From Pycnopodia helianthoides (taxonomy: Eukaryota > Echinodermata > Asteroidea > Forcipulatida > Asteriidae), in assembly GCA_032158295.1 (NCBI GenBank), contig CM063257.1, positions 18,134,332-18,198,331 of the forward strand: DNA of 64,000 bases, read 5' to 3'. Positions 47,730 to 59,810 of this stretch are shown in pieces. Made by a program: the position numbers and the translations under genes. How positions within the stretch are numbered: the stretch's first letter is position 1; every line of letters begins with the position of its first letter. The notes beneath the pieces were generated by a model. It searched no databases. It saw only the letters and a list, made by a program, of their open reading frames with translations, and was not told the DNA's origin.

Positions 47730-49303
47730 ACAACGGATACACGCTTTGTTCCCCCCGCCCCCCCCCCACAAAAAAAACAACAAAAAAAACAGACATACCA
47801 ACGGCTATGTCCTCGGACCCCCAAACCACCCTCCACATCTTTCAAAGATGCTCAATGAGATTTATATGATTCTCTGAAGCGAAGCGAGCAAGACTTCTAA
47901 AAGCTAGCTATTGCTACAAAATTATCCTTAAAACAAAACAAAAAAACGTTCACTACTGACCCCGTACAGTAAACAAAAAGTCACACTATTTCGGTTGAAC
48001 TATTTACCCACCACTTCCCAGTTAAAATAACGCAAGTGGAAATAGTCCAGCACAGTTACCATAGTATTTGGAATTGTATTGTCACAAATTTATACATTGT
48101 TTCAAATTACAACAAGTACAACATGTAAGCTCCACTGATATACACAACCCCGTGCAAAGGTGGAGGCTCTTGCTAGTGTGCCGGATTTCAACTATTTGTG
48201 CCTTTTTTATTTATTTTATTTTAGGGGGGGGGGTCGCTCAATTAAAACAGGTGAGCAATATTGAGACATCCACTATGTGCAGAGTAGCAAATTTGTCTTT
48301 ATTCAAGCTTTTGATCACAAAAATCTATATTTTGTCACCAGAATGAAGGCTCAATGCCGTTGACTTCTTTAGATACAACTGCATGTAATGTATGGCCATT
48401 GAAGACCACCAATTTTAAAAATACAGACATCGTTTAACAAATGGCTTACCAAATAATCTGGCACACTCAATAAAGCCTTTTTTAATTTTAAACTGTTTAT
48501 CTCTGTAGACATATACATAGCCACTGCAATGAAGATTCTATACCTCTTACTTTCCGAGTTATGTAGAAATGGAGGCCAGTTTGGTAAAATCCAAAGGGAT
48601 TTCGTCCGTACTGTGCATCCCTACCAGCGGCGTAGCCATGATTTTTTTTAGGTGTGTGTGTGGGGGGGGGGGGAGGGGGTTTGTCAGTGGTGGGGTCATG
48701 CTTTTTATTTGGAGAGGGGGACGCTGCAGGGGGCCACCATGCTCTTATATTCTTGGCATTTTGTGGCCGCGGTAATGATCCCGATCGTGATCGTTCACTA
48801 CATTAGATTAAACAAACACGTATTTGACATGGATACATTACTCGGTATAAGTCTTCCACCCAACTGCTACATTTAGCGGGATAACCCAACCATTAACGAG
48901 ATATTCATTTTTTTGCCCCTTTCTTTTCCGTTTTTTTCAAAACTTTTTAATTCTGAACACATCGTCAGTTTTTGTAATTTTTTGCAATTCCTTTTCGTAA
49001 AAAGGTTCCGTCTGTTTCTTTACCATCATAGTTTTTAATTTTATAAACGGGTCTATATTTTCCCACGTGTTTAGTTACGATAAATATCTCCTCGCTCCAA
49101 TTCTGATAATATCATTTGTCAAAAGGTATTTTCGACTTGTTAATTCTAACTTGATCTACGACTTTGAAAATATTGTTGGCCTTTGACGGCGCTTTATTCC
49201 TGCAAAGCGCGACCTATACCTCGTTGTCGTTACCCTTGTTTACATTGACACGTTTCATTCTAATTGACGAATAATAACAATTGTATAATGTTTGCACAGT
49301 GAT
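47730..49303. other. Non-coding, with an inverted repeat copy
   Basis: 48395-48575 is an inverted copy of the 260-bp repeat at 44271 and 44833. A G-run follows at 48661. Otherwise no gene. Confidence 0.55.
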
Positions 49304-49735
49304 TGTCTACCTTGCACATCGATAGTGGACATTGGACATTCACATAGGTCTGTTCTATGAATGTCTACCTTGCACATCGATAGTGGACATTGGACATTCA
49401 CATAGGTCTGTTCTATGAATGTCTACCTTGCACATCGATAGTGGACATTGGACATTCACATAGGTCTGTTCTATGAATGTCTACCTTGCACATCGATAGT
49501 GGACGTTAGACATTCACATAGGTCTGTTCTATGAATGTCTACCTTGCACATCGATAGTGGACATTGGACATTCACATAGGTCTGTTCTATGAATGTCTAC
49601 CTTGCACATCGATAGTGGACGTTAGACATTCACATAGGTCTGTTCTATGAATGTCTACCTTGCACATCGATAGTGGACATTGGACATTCACATAGGTCTG
49701 TTCTATGAATGTCTACCTTGCACATCGGTAGTGGA
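49304..49735. repeat. 58-bp minisatellite, about 7.5 copies
   Basis: Units start tgtctaccttgcacatcg at 49304, 49362, 49420 and so on with exact 58-bp spacing. Two variants occur: acattggacatt (A) and acgttagacatt (B), in order A A A B A B A, then a partial copy. The alternating A-B at the right end suggests duplication of a two-unit block. Confidence 0.96.
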
Positions 49736-50685
49736 CATATTTGTACATCTATAGAGTTCAAAAGTATCCTACTGTTTTACTACTTTCTCTCAAAAACTAT
49801 AACAATTCAAGCAAAACCATCTCAAGGGGAATTTTCCACCATGACAATGTTGTTAAAATGTATTAAACATGTTATGTGTAAATCTGTGAACGTTTATATA
49901 ATCTTATAAATGTTGAATTTCTAACCCTTTAAGCACATTTCATTATTACATTACTTCTTGGGGGGCATTGCAAAGTTGACAACATTAGTGGGGTCCTACA
50001 AAGGGAGGGGGGGAATTAACATGTTTATTTGTTTGTCTTTAGAACCAACAGCAGTGGTTTAACTATTTACTAGTATGTAATGTATTTATTTATTATATTA
50101 ATTTACAACTGTTATTTATTAATTTGATTATTTAGTTATTTGTGTATTGTATCTATTATTTTATTTTATTTTATTTATTTATTTGTTTGATTTATTTTAT
50201 TTATTTATTTATTTATTTTTTATTTATTTTATTTTTTTCGTGGGGGGTATTCATCACCAAGGAGCCGTAGTTTTTATCGCACTACGGGTAATAGCAAGTC
50301 ATTTTTTTTTTTTTTTCTTTTTTTTAACACACCCATCCGTTATTGTGCCAAGACGTCTAGGTTCCAAAAAAGCTGCCGCTGCTACAGGTAATGCCCCTTG
50401 TGATCCCCAATGCCTACATACCATTAAATAGATGAGACCCCGCGGGATCCAGATTCGGGTCAATTGTGACCCGGAAGTATTACAGAGTGTAACATAGGCG
50501 TAAGCATAATCTGACGAATTAGGTCTGATCTACATGCAGCAGACATTCACCATGGGTGTCCTTTAACCATACCGACTGAGCAGTGGTTCAGGTTCCTATT
50601 TATGTCAAGACTCATTTCTGAACAACTTATTGAACAAATCTAGAGGCTCTTTGCACCTGGTTCAATCCAACAAATGTATATACCA
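49736..50685. other. Non-coding with TTTA-rich low complexity
   Basis: 50130-50236 is mostly ttta/tttat runs. No gene recognised; the open frame across it is low complexity. Confidence 0.6.
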
Positions 50686-50822
50686 TGCAAGTCTCGCGTG
50701 TTTTGAACTTTTTTTGGAACCACTTCGGTCCCACGTATATTGCTTTGAATCGGCGTGAAGAAACAAAAGTATGGTATTGTAGCGAACATCCATGGAATGT
50801 TCGAATACTCGCGAGACTTGCA
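50686..50822. repeat. Imperfect hairpin
   Basis: tgcaagtctcgcgtgttttgaac (50687 on) is mirrored by gttcgaatactcgcgag then acttgca (to 50822). Arms are about 23 bp, spacer about 90 bp. Confidence 0.75.
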
Positions 50823-51012
50823 CAGTCCACTGTCCCTTGAGTTGCTTCATGCAGATACAGTGCTACCGCTCATTTTAGACTCAAGTTTATACAACATTCC
50901 TGACAAAACACAAATAAACAAACCGATTTATTCCTTTGTGCTTTATTAACTATAACAATTGTGCAAATACATAACAATTAAACAATTTAATTCAATAACT
51001 TTGTATTCAGTA

Positions 51013-51385
51013 TAGTATGGGGTTGAACAAAGAAAAATTGACTAGAGCGGGATTTGAACCAACGACCTCCGGATTAACGTACCGGCGCTCCACCAACTGA
51101 GCTATCTAGCCCTATGTCGGCGGTCTCCCTATTTTGTCAATATCTTTGTTCGGGAGTGCCAGTCAGAAGCCTTGCAACCATTAATTGCTGTGTAGCCAGG
51201 GATCACCCCCAAGTTTACGATACAACCTGGGATGCGGCAGCCATGGGCTAGATAGCTCAATTGGTAGAGCGCCGGTACGTTAATCCGGAGGTCGTTGGTT
51301 CAAATCCCGCTCTAGTAAATTTGTCTTTGTTCAACCCCATACTATTTTAAATTTACCCAGACAGTTTCCCTTGTGGTTTATTACT
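51013..51385. mobile_element. Inverted pair of tRNA-derived SINEs
   Basis: A tRNA-like head (gggctagatagctcaattgg ... ggttcaaatcccgctctagt) lies at 51245-51316 on plus, with A-box (tagctcaattgg) and B-box (ggttcaaatcc) promoter motifs, followed by a body containing acagtttcccttgtggttta. A second head lies inverted at 51112-51041 on minus. The inverted arms run about 51013-51112 and 51245-51343, ending in tagtatggggttgaac. The anticodon stem-loop is not normal (9-nt loop over a 4-bp stem) and the acceptor stem does not pair fully, so these are not functional tRNAs. Confidence 0.85.
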
Positions 51386-51500
51386 TAACTTTGTATTCAA
51401 ACCGATGAATGAAACAGATATACCTTCGTTTGTTACTGTTATGATATGTTAACATAAAGACCAGAATGCTGGTTATCGACCAATAAAAAAATAGTAATAC

Positions 51501-51534
51501 CGTGGTATAGAAAAAAATGGTTTGTTATACCACG
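51501..51534. repeat. Short hairpin
   Basis: cgtggtata and tataccacg, perfect 9-bp arms with a 16-nt spacer. Confidence 0.6.
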
Positions 51535-52263
51535 AAATCGATATAAATATTTAGCTCAGGCAGAGCAGGTTGAATCTAGTATTATAGTATGTTATACCCT
51601 GTGCTATATTTCGTTAAGCAGCTTCAGCATAAAAATGGGAGCATAACAAAACTATCGTAGTTTCCAAGATTGCCTTTAGATTGCCTTTGTTTTTTTTGTT
51701 TACTTAACCTACGTATTTGCATTAGACAAACTAATTTGCATGCGACATTCCTCACGAATTTAGCTTTTAACCAGAGACACAGAGATTTATAATGAATCAA
51801 CGCGGTGAGCCCCACAGAACGGATTTTTTTTTTCCAACATTGATCACGACACAATTCACGATATAATCTTGATTGGCGACGCTGTTTTTTTAAAGTTAGT
51901 TACCGGTAAATGGCGCAACATCGACTGGCTTGGAAGGACCGGGCAAGTCTACGAATCTAGTTCGTTTTGAGCCAGATGTTCGTCTAAAACAGATATCTCT
52001 TCTCCAGTAATTCGTGTTGCGAAATCGGTGACTACGTTAACAAAGCGCATACTGTCGCCTTTCAAGACCAATCACAAAAAAATGTCAAGACAACGTTCGC
52101 AAAAACCGGGAACAAAACCGATTAGCGATCAACTATATTTCATTCTATGAATGCCAAAACTGTTATGTAAGAAAGAGATAAATTTAAGGAGTTTTTCACA
52201 ATGAAGTCTGAGCAACTATTGACTCGACTGTTACATCAGACTGAATGCGAGTGAATCGTGTAA

Positions 52264-52436
52264 TAGACCTATGCACTGACGTCACCAAGCCGCCATCTTA
52301 TTAAGGTATACCGATGATGCAACATGGACACGCACGTAGTTTTACGCGTGACGTACATGATCGGCCAATGAACATCTTCCAATTGACCTTTGGGCTAGGG
52401 CGCCTTACTTAAGTGACGTCATGTGCAGAAGGTCTA
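52264..52436. mobile_element. 173-bp MITE with tagacct termini
   Basis: The ends tagacctatgcactgacgtc and gacgtcatgtgcagaaggtc plus ta are imperfect inverted repeats of about 22 bp. No coding capacity. Confidence 0.8.
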
Positions 52437-52646
52437 GTGTATGTATTTAGAAGAACTTCCCGCGTTTTGACCGCTGGTGGCGTTGTGTAAAAAAGCTTCA
52501 TGAATGACATCATGCCGTGGAAGCGACTGACGATTGCACTTTGACGTAGTGGACAGGTGGAAAAAGGTATGCATTTTGACATAGGCAGTAGTGTTTGGGT
52601 ATAGATGACAACCATGCTTAAACTATTTTTTTTAGATGTAAGCTTT

Positions 52647-52691
52647 AATTTAAGGGGTGTTGTCACATTTTGTGACAACACCCCTTAAATT
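52647..52691. repeat. Perfect 21-bp stem hairpin
   Basis: aatttaaggggtgttgtcac plus a, then a 3-nt loop (ttt), then the exact reverse complement. A compact, unmutated hairpin. Confidence 0.9.
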
Positions 52692-53377
52692 TCAATGTTT
52701 TCAGAAATTTCTGCATTCAGATGGAATACACAAAGTAATTGGCACCTTCAACTCCCAATTGACTGTTTTCATAATAATTAATCATCCTCTGCAAGATTAT
52801 AATGAAACCAATAGCAATCCATTATGTCACACACTGCATACGCCCGCATAAAATGCATCCTTGTGGAACCCTCTTTTGTCATTTCCTTTGGCCCCGCACT
52901 TAACAGTTTGACATAGACTTTGTATACAAATTTCCTTGTGGAGCACCCCGGTCTTTAGAAATTCCACCTTTGGTGTTTCCTTTTTTTTGTCCCTTGTCTC
53001 TTCAAGGTACCGAAGGTGAGAACACACGGAGGTGTACACCATTACTTCTTAAATTTGGATTTTCAATACCAATCATGGAGCGTTTTCCAACTGAAATTAA
53101 GCACGAGCAACAACGGTATAAACCACTCCCGGTTCACATTCCCGTAGGCGGCAACGAACAATAAAACCTACTTAACCATGCTAGAAAATCAATAAAACCC
53201 TTAACGAACACACCAACCTGCGATATCCTTTCGGCACCCGGAAGGGAACAAATAATATGGCTATACTTTCAAGTACAATTCCATTCTTTTTAGAAATGGG
53301 ACAAACACATTTTTTCTTAATTTTCTTTATTTGGAAGGAACAAAATTTCACAATTTCTATAAGGAAACAAACACAAA

Positions 53378-53745
53378 CTTGCCACGGAATCGAAAACATC
53401 ACAGTAAGTTTTTCCGCCCATTTTGTAAAAAAACATACACTCGGAACCACCGGACGCTATTCACTTGCCTTAAACACAAAGGAACATACCAAACAGCTAC
53501 CGGCGACTTTGATGCACACGTATACAATTGGATTACTGCCCTGATGTCCAACGAGACACAACATTTAAACAGTGGACAACAGTAAAACCTTGCCACGGAA
53601 TCCAGAACTTCATATTCAGTTTTGTGAAAACCTCACCACCGGAACCACTGGACGCTATCCCCCATGCCTTAAACACACAGGAATATACCACGCAGCTACC
53701 GGCGACTCTGATGCAAACGTATACAGTTGGATTACTACCCCGATC
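53378..53745 (+). pseudogene. Two tandem diverged modules, possible decayed zinc-finger ORF
   Basis: Segments 53378-53545 and 53589-53745 are related copies (offset about 200-211 bp). In one shared frame both give LPRN ... CLKH.G.Y..ATGD.DA.VY.WIT, with KKTYTRNHRTLF before CLKHKGTY in the first copy. Conservation at the peptide level suggests they were coding; the Cys/His spacing is no longer complete. No family assigned. Confidence 0.3.
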
Positions 53746-53996
53746 ACCGCACTTCCAAAAGAGAAAAACACCACGACCAGGTCAAACAAAGAAACAACGG
53801 CAACTCAAATGTATATCTATTAGTACAATCGTAGAGCAGGCAACTCTATGGTATAATAAATACACCATACAATCCTTTTCGAAAAAAAGTGTATACAAGC
53901 AGCCCGTAAATTAAACGGGTTCACTTTTCACAACAACGGTTAGCCAAATGTTTGTTTCACTTTAAGAGTAAGGAACAGTCTTAGAGTGGCCACGGT

Positions 53997-54027
<31 letters not shown>

Positions 54028-55208
54028 TCTTCATACTTGTATTCTTTGCCCATGTGGTGGGTTAAACCATTAAATTAAGTTAGTGCTGTCTTAGAAAAAA
54101 AAAAAAAAAAAAAAATGAAAATAGACGATCTTTTGACAATTCATACTCAAAGTTTTAGAAATCCTATTTCAACATCGAACGCAAATTGTTCAGATGAGAC
54201 ATGGGTCTTAATACTTGGAGAAAACTTTTTATTATTTGCAATGTTGCCTGGCATTTTCAGAATTTTTTCGAAACTATTCTATTTCCCCAAAATCGAGCAA
54301 GTTTTATAACCGTTGCCACAAATGCTAATTTTATCAAGTTCTAAGTGATGATATAAACAAATTTAAACTTTTGTCATTAAAGTGTATTTAATTTTATTTC
54401 AAAATTTTCCCCATAATTTCAGTATTTGTTGTCCTAATGATGCATTACTTAGCAAAAGTGTTCATTTTGACATAATCAATAATATGACTTTTTTTCTTAA
54501 GTACCGGGCCACTGTTTGGGGGGGGGGGAACATATGATTTTGTTTTTATTTCCACCTTATTTATTAAGGTTACAATGATGAGACCTGGTTGACGATTCTA
54601 TGGTATTTTTTGCTGAAATTTTTGACGCTTGATAAAGTTTGAACCCCTAATAACGGGCTGAAAACACAAACTCCAAGACGAAGCAAGATGTGGCGGCCAT
54701 TTTTAGCTCCCGAAATGCATTTGATACTCAGTCACACATCACTACCATTTATTTAGGGGGGAAAACAAGAAAAAGTCGAAATTGTGTTCAAAAAGACAAT
54801 AAAAATAACAAATTAAATTAATTAAAACTGATGCCCGAATTTAATATCGTATTGTAGGTTTGCAAAGTGTTACATAACACCGAGGAGGGATATTGTAGGT
54901 TAATACAACATTTATATCAAATTATATTTAAGTTTAGCAGATAAAGTTGTAATGTATTGTATTCTTTCAATCGTTTGTCCTCATGTCCAGTTACTGAAGC
55001 CTATAAGAACCATAAAGTCTGGCCTTGTACCTTATGATGAAATGGGTATAAATGATTAAATGTGTAAGTGGTATAATGCTCATCAAAAGTTTGCCAGTAT
55101 GCATGGTTTGGTTATCAGCCATTAAGAACACAATGCAGCTAGCTCTTTACCGTGATGAAATATTGAACACTTCTCAGTTAAATGAGAAACCAACATTAAT
55201 TTCTAACC
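53746..55208. other. Non-coding, two poly(A) tracts
   Basis: A-runs at about 53999-54023 and 54096-54115 may be tails of old retrocopies, but no recognisable retrocopy body precedes either. Otherwise AT-rich DNA without genes. Confidence 0.5.
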
Positions 55209-55300
55209 AGGGCCCAATTTCATAGAGCTGCTTAACGGGTAAGCATTTTTTTTTTTTGCTTTCTGTAGCAGAAAAATTTGCTTAAGCGTAAACGTATTTC
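55209..55300 (+). mobile_element. Left terminus of the Harbinger-type locus
   Basis: agggcccaatttcatagagc then tgcttaacgggtaagca is the same terminus as on the MITEs at 6705 and 20919. It lies under 200 bp before the SANT/Myb-like gene. The motif tgcttaagcaaaaaa recurs at about 55360 and, inverted, near 62075 beyond the transposase. Confidence 0.65.
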
Positions 55301-55396
55301 ACCAGCGGTTGCTAACTTAAGCACGTAAACAAATTGCGCGCGCAACATTTTCGATCGTCTGCTTAAGCAAAAAAAGAAGAAGAAAATCACGACAAA

Positions 55397-58300
55397 ATGG
55401 CGGGCGAATTAAATGCAGTGGCGATGACAAAGAAATCCTCACCCTTCTCTGTCGAAATGGACCTTGCTTTAGCAGCAAGTTATATTGAGGAGAAATCCGT
55501 GGTCGAGGGGCCACTTAAGGGTGGAAAGTTGACCAACAAACATAAACTGGCGTGTTGGGAGCGAGTGAGGGAGTGCGTGAATGCGTAAGTATTTATATTT
55601 AAATTAGGCCTAAGTTACTAAAGGTGGCGCTGTAACGAAAAAGAAAAAAAGAAAGAAAAAAAAGAGCTTTGACCGTTGACCTTGTTCCTCAACTACACAC
55701 CACACGTAACCACACACACAACACGTACATTGTGAGACACTCTGATACTCTTTGACTAGCTAGTTGTTGATATGTTGATGGCCGGTTGTTGGCTGCAATT
55801 GACAATCCAATGCCATGAGAATCATGGCGACCCTGGAGATGACTCCAGCGTTTTATTCGTATCTTGTGATCACAATCATGCATGGGGTAAAAGTTACATT
55901 ACTCTAGAAGAGTGTGTAGCTAGTGCTGAGGATCGGTGCAAAACAGACGGAATACATCGGCCTACACGTCCGTCACTACAAAAATACACAACCATGCAGA
56001 AAGCAACCAATAATAACTGAATAATCAATGAGCAACTTGACCGAAAAGATAAGTTAACTGTAGCACTAGCATATTGCAAGTTAGTTGCGATAATCGTAAC
56101 CCTATCCTCCCGACGGTCGGAGACCGGCTCCGACCGTCGGGAGGATAGGGTTACGATTATCGCAACTATTTGCAAGTAGCATGGCTCAATTTCATTAAGC
56201 TGATTAAGCAAAGTTTTATGTAGTAGTACTAGTAGTACATGTAGTACTACTAAATCTATAAAATAGCAGAAAAGTATTCATATGCAAAAGTGTAGTTTAA
56301 AAGGGAATGCATATTTTAACGGCACTGGCTTTTCGTTTTAAATAATCGTTATGTACGTATCGAAATTGTATTCCGGCCGTATTATCATCCGTTTAAACAC
56401 GGCCGTGGGGGACTTTGGGAGAAGTAGCCGGGACATAGACAGGGATGTACAAAAAGCAAGTCCCCAGGCTGGCAGGGCAGTGGTGGAACATGGATGGGAC
56501 TATCTCACAGGGCCAATTTTACAACCCCATTCATGTCCTCACTAGTCTCGGGTCCCCCGTGGCCAGGACGACAATTGATATGTGCATTAGAAAGCTGGAA
56601 CGGCGCTGTCTGAACATACCTGCCCAGTGACTGTTTTAGGGGCTTAACAGTTTTTTTAATGTAGCCGATCGATGATGATTATTTACAATACAATCAATAA
56701 AAACAACACAGCGAGTAATTCTTGTTTCACTATCAAGTTTATTTTCTAGAAAGTTTTCCATTTTAGAAGGTGTACAATACAATGGCATGTAACATGTAGT
56801 TTGTCCTAGCTGCAAACTAGTTATGTAAGCCAGTAAAAAGCTCCCCACATCAGTGCAATAGTAAAGCAAGTTTACAAAAAAATGGTATACTGGACTGCCT
56901 TAGTTTATCATTCGTACATAATAGTTTATATCAAATGTATCAGTTCATGGTTAATTTGTGTGTAGTGTACTATAGGCCTATCTCTTTGATGGTTTTGGCC
57001 GATATCTGTTCTCAGAAATTACAAACAAATGTGTTATTTTAAATTTGTATCTAGTGTTGCTGGAGGAAATCCAAAGTCCACGGTGCAGTGCAAAGACAGA
57101 TACAGGAATTTGGTGCAAGCAAGTAAGTATCCTGTTCACTGAAAAGTACAATTTGTGGTCATCTTTCTACATGTAGTTTTCCAGATTTTTAAGGTTCGTT
57201 TAGGATGAGTTTGTGCATATTTTGAACTCTTTTCATGAATGTACTACACATCCACAAGTTGTACTTCAGCTTTACTGAGATTTCACTGTTGACTTTTGTT
57301 AATGGTAAAGCAACCGGCGACAGTGCTACGGGGGGAGGGGGTGTGGGTGTTGAGCAAATGCACCATAGGTTTTTCCTTGCCCTGCCCCCCCCCCCCCAAT
57401 TCCCACCTTGGTTTTTTCATGATGTTTTGAAATTGAATGTAACCCCAAACCATTGACCCACATTAATGTAATTATGTTCGCGTTACTCCAGTTCAATAAT
57501 GATAGTAAGTCTGTCACTGTGAGAAGTCAGTGTTTTTTCAGCAGTACAAAATTACTTTTACAATTATTTATGTTTGCCCCCTTTGCCCCACCTGTTTAAA
57601 AGGTCTAGTCACGCCTCTGGAAGCAAGTGATTAAACCAAGATGTTTTAACTCGTGTTTTAACTTCAAAATAACCATACTGTACATCATTTAAGCATTAAT
57701 ATATATTGCCCATGAACTTAATTCAATGCAAAAGGGGGGGGGGGGGGGTGAAACTAGTAAAATGACTGTACTTTTTCTTGTTTCATTTTTTTTTTTGATA
57801 CTCTGTGCAATTGTCAAATTGTCCCTTTTAGTAACAAAACGAAAATGGCAGACCCAAGCAACGGGTGGTGGGCCAAATCTGCCTGAACCAAGCCAGGCTC
57901 AGAAGATGATAGAGGGGTTACTTTCTTCTATTAAACTGCATGGCATTGACTGCCCCGTGGACACCTTCAGTGGTAAGTAGTGCATAATCTAGTAGAAACT
58001 TCATAGTTAAAATATATATAATTGCAGAGTTGTTTTTCTTCGTCTCATGACTCCCCCAGTTAGGCAGTCTATTGGAAGTTTGACTAGTCTGCATGAGTTT
58101 TGATTTAAATATTTGATTCCTTGTGTTACATTTTCATGTAGTGCTAGAATAGTAAACCAGTTAAATGAGAAAAAGTTATTCTACTCTTTTAAAAAAATTG
58201 CTTACTTTATGAAAGGTTAAATTGACACATTTCATTTACTTATGGATGGGTAAGTATTGATACAAAATATCTAATGTGCTGATTGTGTTTTAGACTTAGT

Positions 58301-59153
58301 TAGAGACCCTAACACTAATTTCATGTAAACTAAACATTGCCATCAGGGGTTTCGTATAGCATGTATAGATGGTTTGCTTGATGAGCTACATGTATCTAAT
58401 AAGCAAGTTTGACTAGCCCACAGCAATTTCAACCAGTTTAAGTTTTGTACACTTGTAAATGAACAACAAACATTCTACTTTCAGATCAATCCCAATCAGC
58501 AAATACATTGTTTTCGGCTTGTGAGGTTGTCATGCTTGATTCAGGTATAAAATTATTCTATTGAGCATAATATACAAAGTTTACAATAATTGCACATCTT
58601 GTAATCATTAATGTGCTGAACCTTTACTACTAGCGATAAATGTTTGGAATATGAAATTATGCACCTAAGTTAGGTCTGGAACTTGTGTCTTGTTTTAAAA
58701 ACATTTTAAAATAAAAAAAATATATAATATATCTAATAAATATTTGCTCTTGTTGCTTTCAGTGTACAGCATGCCTGTGACTATTGCTGTTGAAGGTAAG
58801 TAATAAACTAGCTAACCATTGCTAGGCTGATGGGATTCAATGCAATATGCTTCATCTTTCTTCCTTTTCTGTGACAGTGCATTTTGAATCGCCACATGTT
58901 ATTATTAATTACTCTTTAATTTACTTGTTGGTCTTTTGTCATAGAAACACAAGCAACACCACCAAGTGAGTCAGCATCAAGCTCGTTTTTCGTTGGTGAA
59001 CCAACAACGAAAAAAATCAGAATCACTGCAGAAGAGTACATGGGGAGGAAACTTGACTTGCTAGAGCAGGAGCATGCGCTGAGATCCAGGGTACTCCTGG
59101 CTCAGGCAAGGTACTATGAGATCAAGGCAGAAGCTCTTTTGAAAGAAATGTAA
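55397..59153 (+). CDS. Harbinger-type SANT/Myb-like accessory protein
   Basis: Six exons: 55397-55584, 57055-57122, 57832-57972, 58485-58544, 58763-58795, 58945-59153. All junctions are GT/AG and all phases agree, giving 232 residues without a stop. The first two exons hold a trihelix/SANT-like domain (KLTNKHKLACWERVRECVNA, then TVQCKDRYRNLV), the DNA-binding fold of the second protein in PIF/Harbinger transposons. The C-terminal exon has a Glu/Leu-rich helix (EEYMGRKLDLLEQEHALRSR ... ARYYEIKAEALLKEM). In known Harbinger systems this partner binds element ends and takes the transposase into the nucleus. It converges with the minus-strand transposase that ends 660 bp away, as expected. The intact frame over six exons points to recent activity or host use. 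Confidence 0.85.
56084..56166. repeat. Perfect 39-bp stem hairpin in intron 1 of the SANT/Myb-like gene
   Basis: Arms 56084-56122 and 56128-56166 are exact reverse complements (gttgcgataatcgtaaccct ... ) around a 5-nt loop accgg. The stem is GC-rich at its inner end (ctcccgacggtcggag). Outside it, ttgcaagt words are also inverted but spaced unevenly. A second small palindrome of gtagtact words is at 56221-56252. Confidence 0.95.
56445..56630 (+). CDS. Orphan small ORF in intron 1
   Basis: 61 codons with an ordinary composition (LAGQWWNMDGTISQGQFYNP, RTTIDMCIRKLERR) ending TGA. I do not recognise it. The composition is more protein-like than most open frames here, so it may be a fragment of a mobile element; there is no domain or splice support. 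Confidence 0.2.
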   Translation: MYKKQVPRLAGQWWNMDGTISQGQFYNPIHVLTSLGSPVARTTIDMCIRKLERRCLNIPAQ

Positions 59154-59527
59154 CTAGTGTTGTAGTCGATGTAACTTCTGTCTTGGTCTCATATGTTCTC
59201 TTTGCATCCTAGCTTTTATCAGGGTTTTCATTTCAAGAGAGAATTGTAGGTCATGTAGCATTCATTAATCAAACCATTTGACCTTTATCATACACTGTAA
59301 ACCTAGCACTTTGCTTCCATTCACTGTACATTTTTGTCCCATCCCGAGTGTGCAATGATCAAATGGGATGTGACAAACATGCATGGTGAATAGAGCCAAA
59401 ATGCACAGCTTAAGACCTAGGCCTTGCAATGGTTTGAAGAATGAATGCCACTTGACTTACAACCCTCCAATCAAAGTAGTGGATGTTTTGCATTTGTGCA
59501 ATGGAGCAAATATTGTCATTGGACATA

Positions 59528-59718
59528 AGAAGTAACTATAACTGTAAATAGTGGTAAACTTGCTGGTACAACCATGTGTAAAAGAGCCGATTTGGTCTTG
59601 ACGTTTCGAACAGTATACTCTGCTCGTCTTCAGGAGAATGTTGTACCCGCAAGTTTACTACTACTTACAGTTATAGTTACTTCTTACTTTCAACACCATG
59701 CAAAGCTTCAAACACCAC
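59528..59718 (-). mobile_element. 191-bp retroposed foldback with 12-bp target duplication
   Basis: Exact direct repeats tcattggacata border it (59516-59527, 59719-59730). Inside, agtaactataactgtaa... (59531-59572) and its inverted copy (59640-59681) flank a central block with acgtttcgaacag and ctgctcgtcttcagg, sequences typical of Penelope-like element tails. It lies between the convergent Harbinger genes, so it inserted into that locus. A 12-bp duplication is more like retroposition than cut-and-paste. Confidence 0.8.
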
Positions 59719-59798
59719 TCATTGGACATAGTTTATTACTTCAATTTTAAATGATTTTGTGGAGTCAAATTTTGTGAAAACAAATTAATATTGACAAT

Positions 59799-59804
59799 TT
59801 TATT
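59799..59804 (-). terminator. Polyadenylation signal of the transposase
   Basis: AATAAA on the minus strand, only a few bases after the stop codon at 59811. Confidence 0.55.
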
Positions 59805-59810
59805 CATGCA

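Noticed and set aside
51041..51316. Two functional tRNA genes
   Set aside because: A- and B-box motifs are present, but the anticodon loop and acceptor stem are malformed and a SINE body follows.
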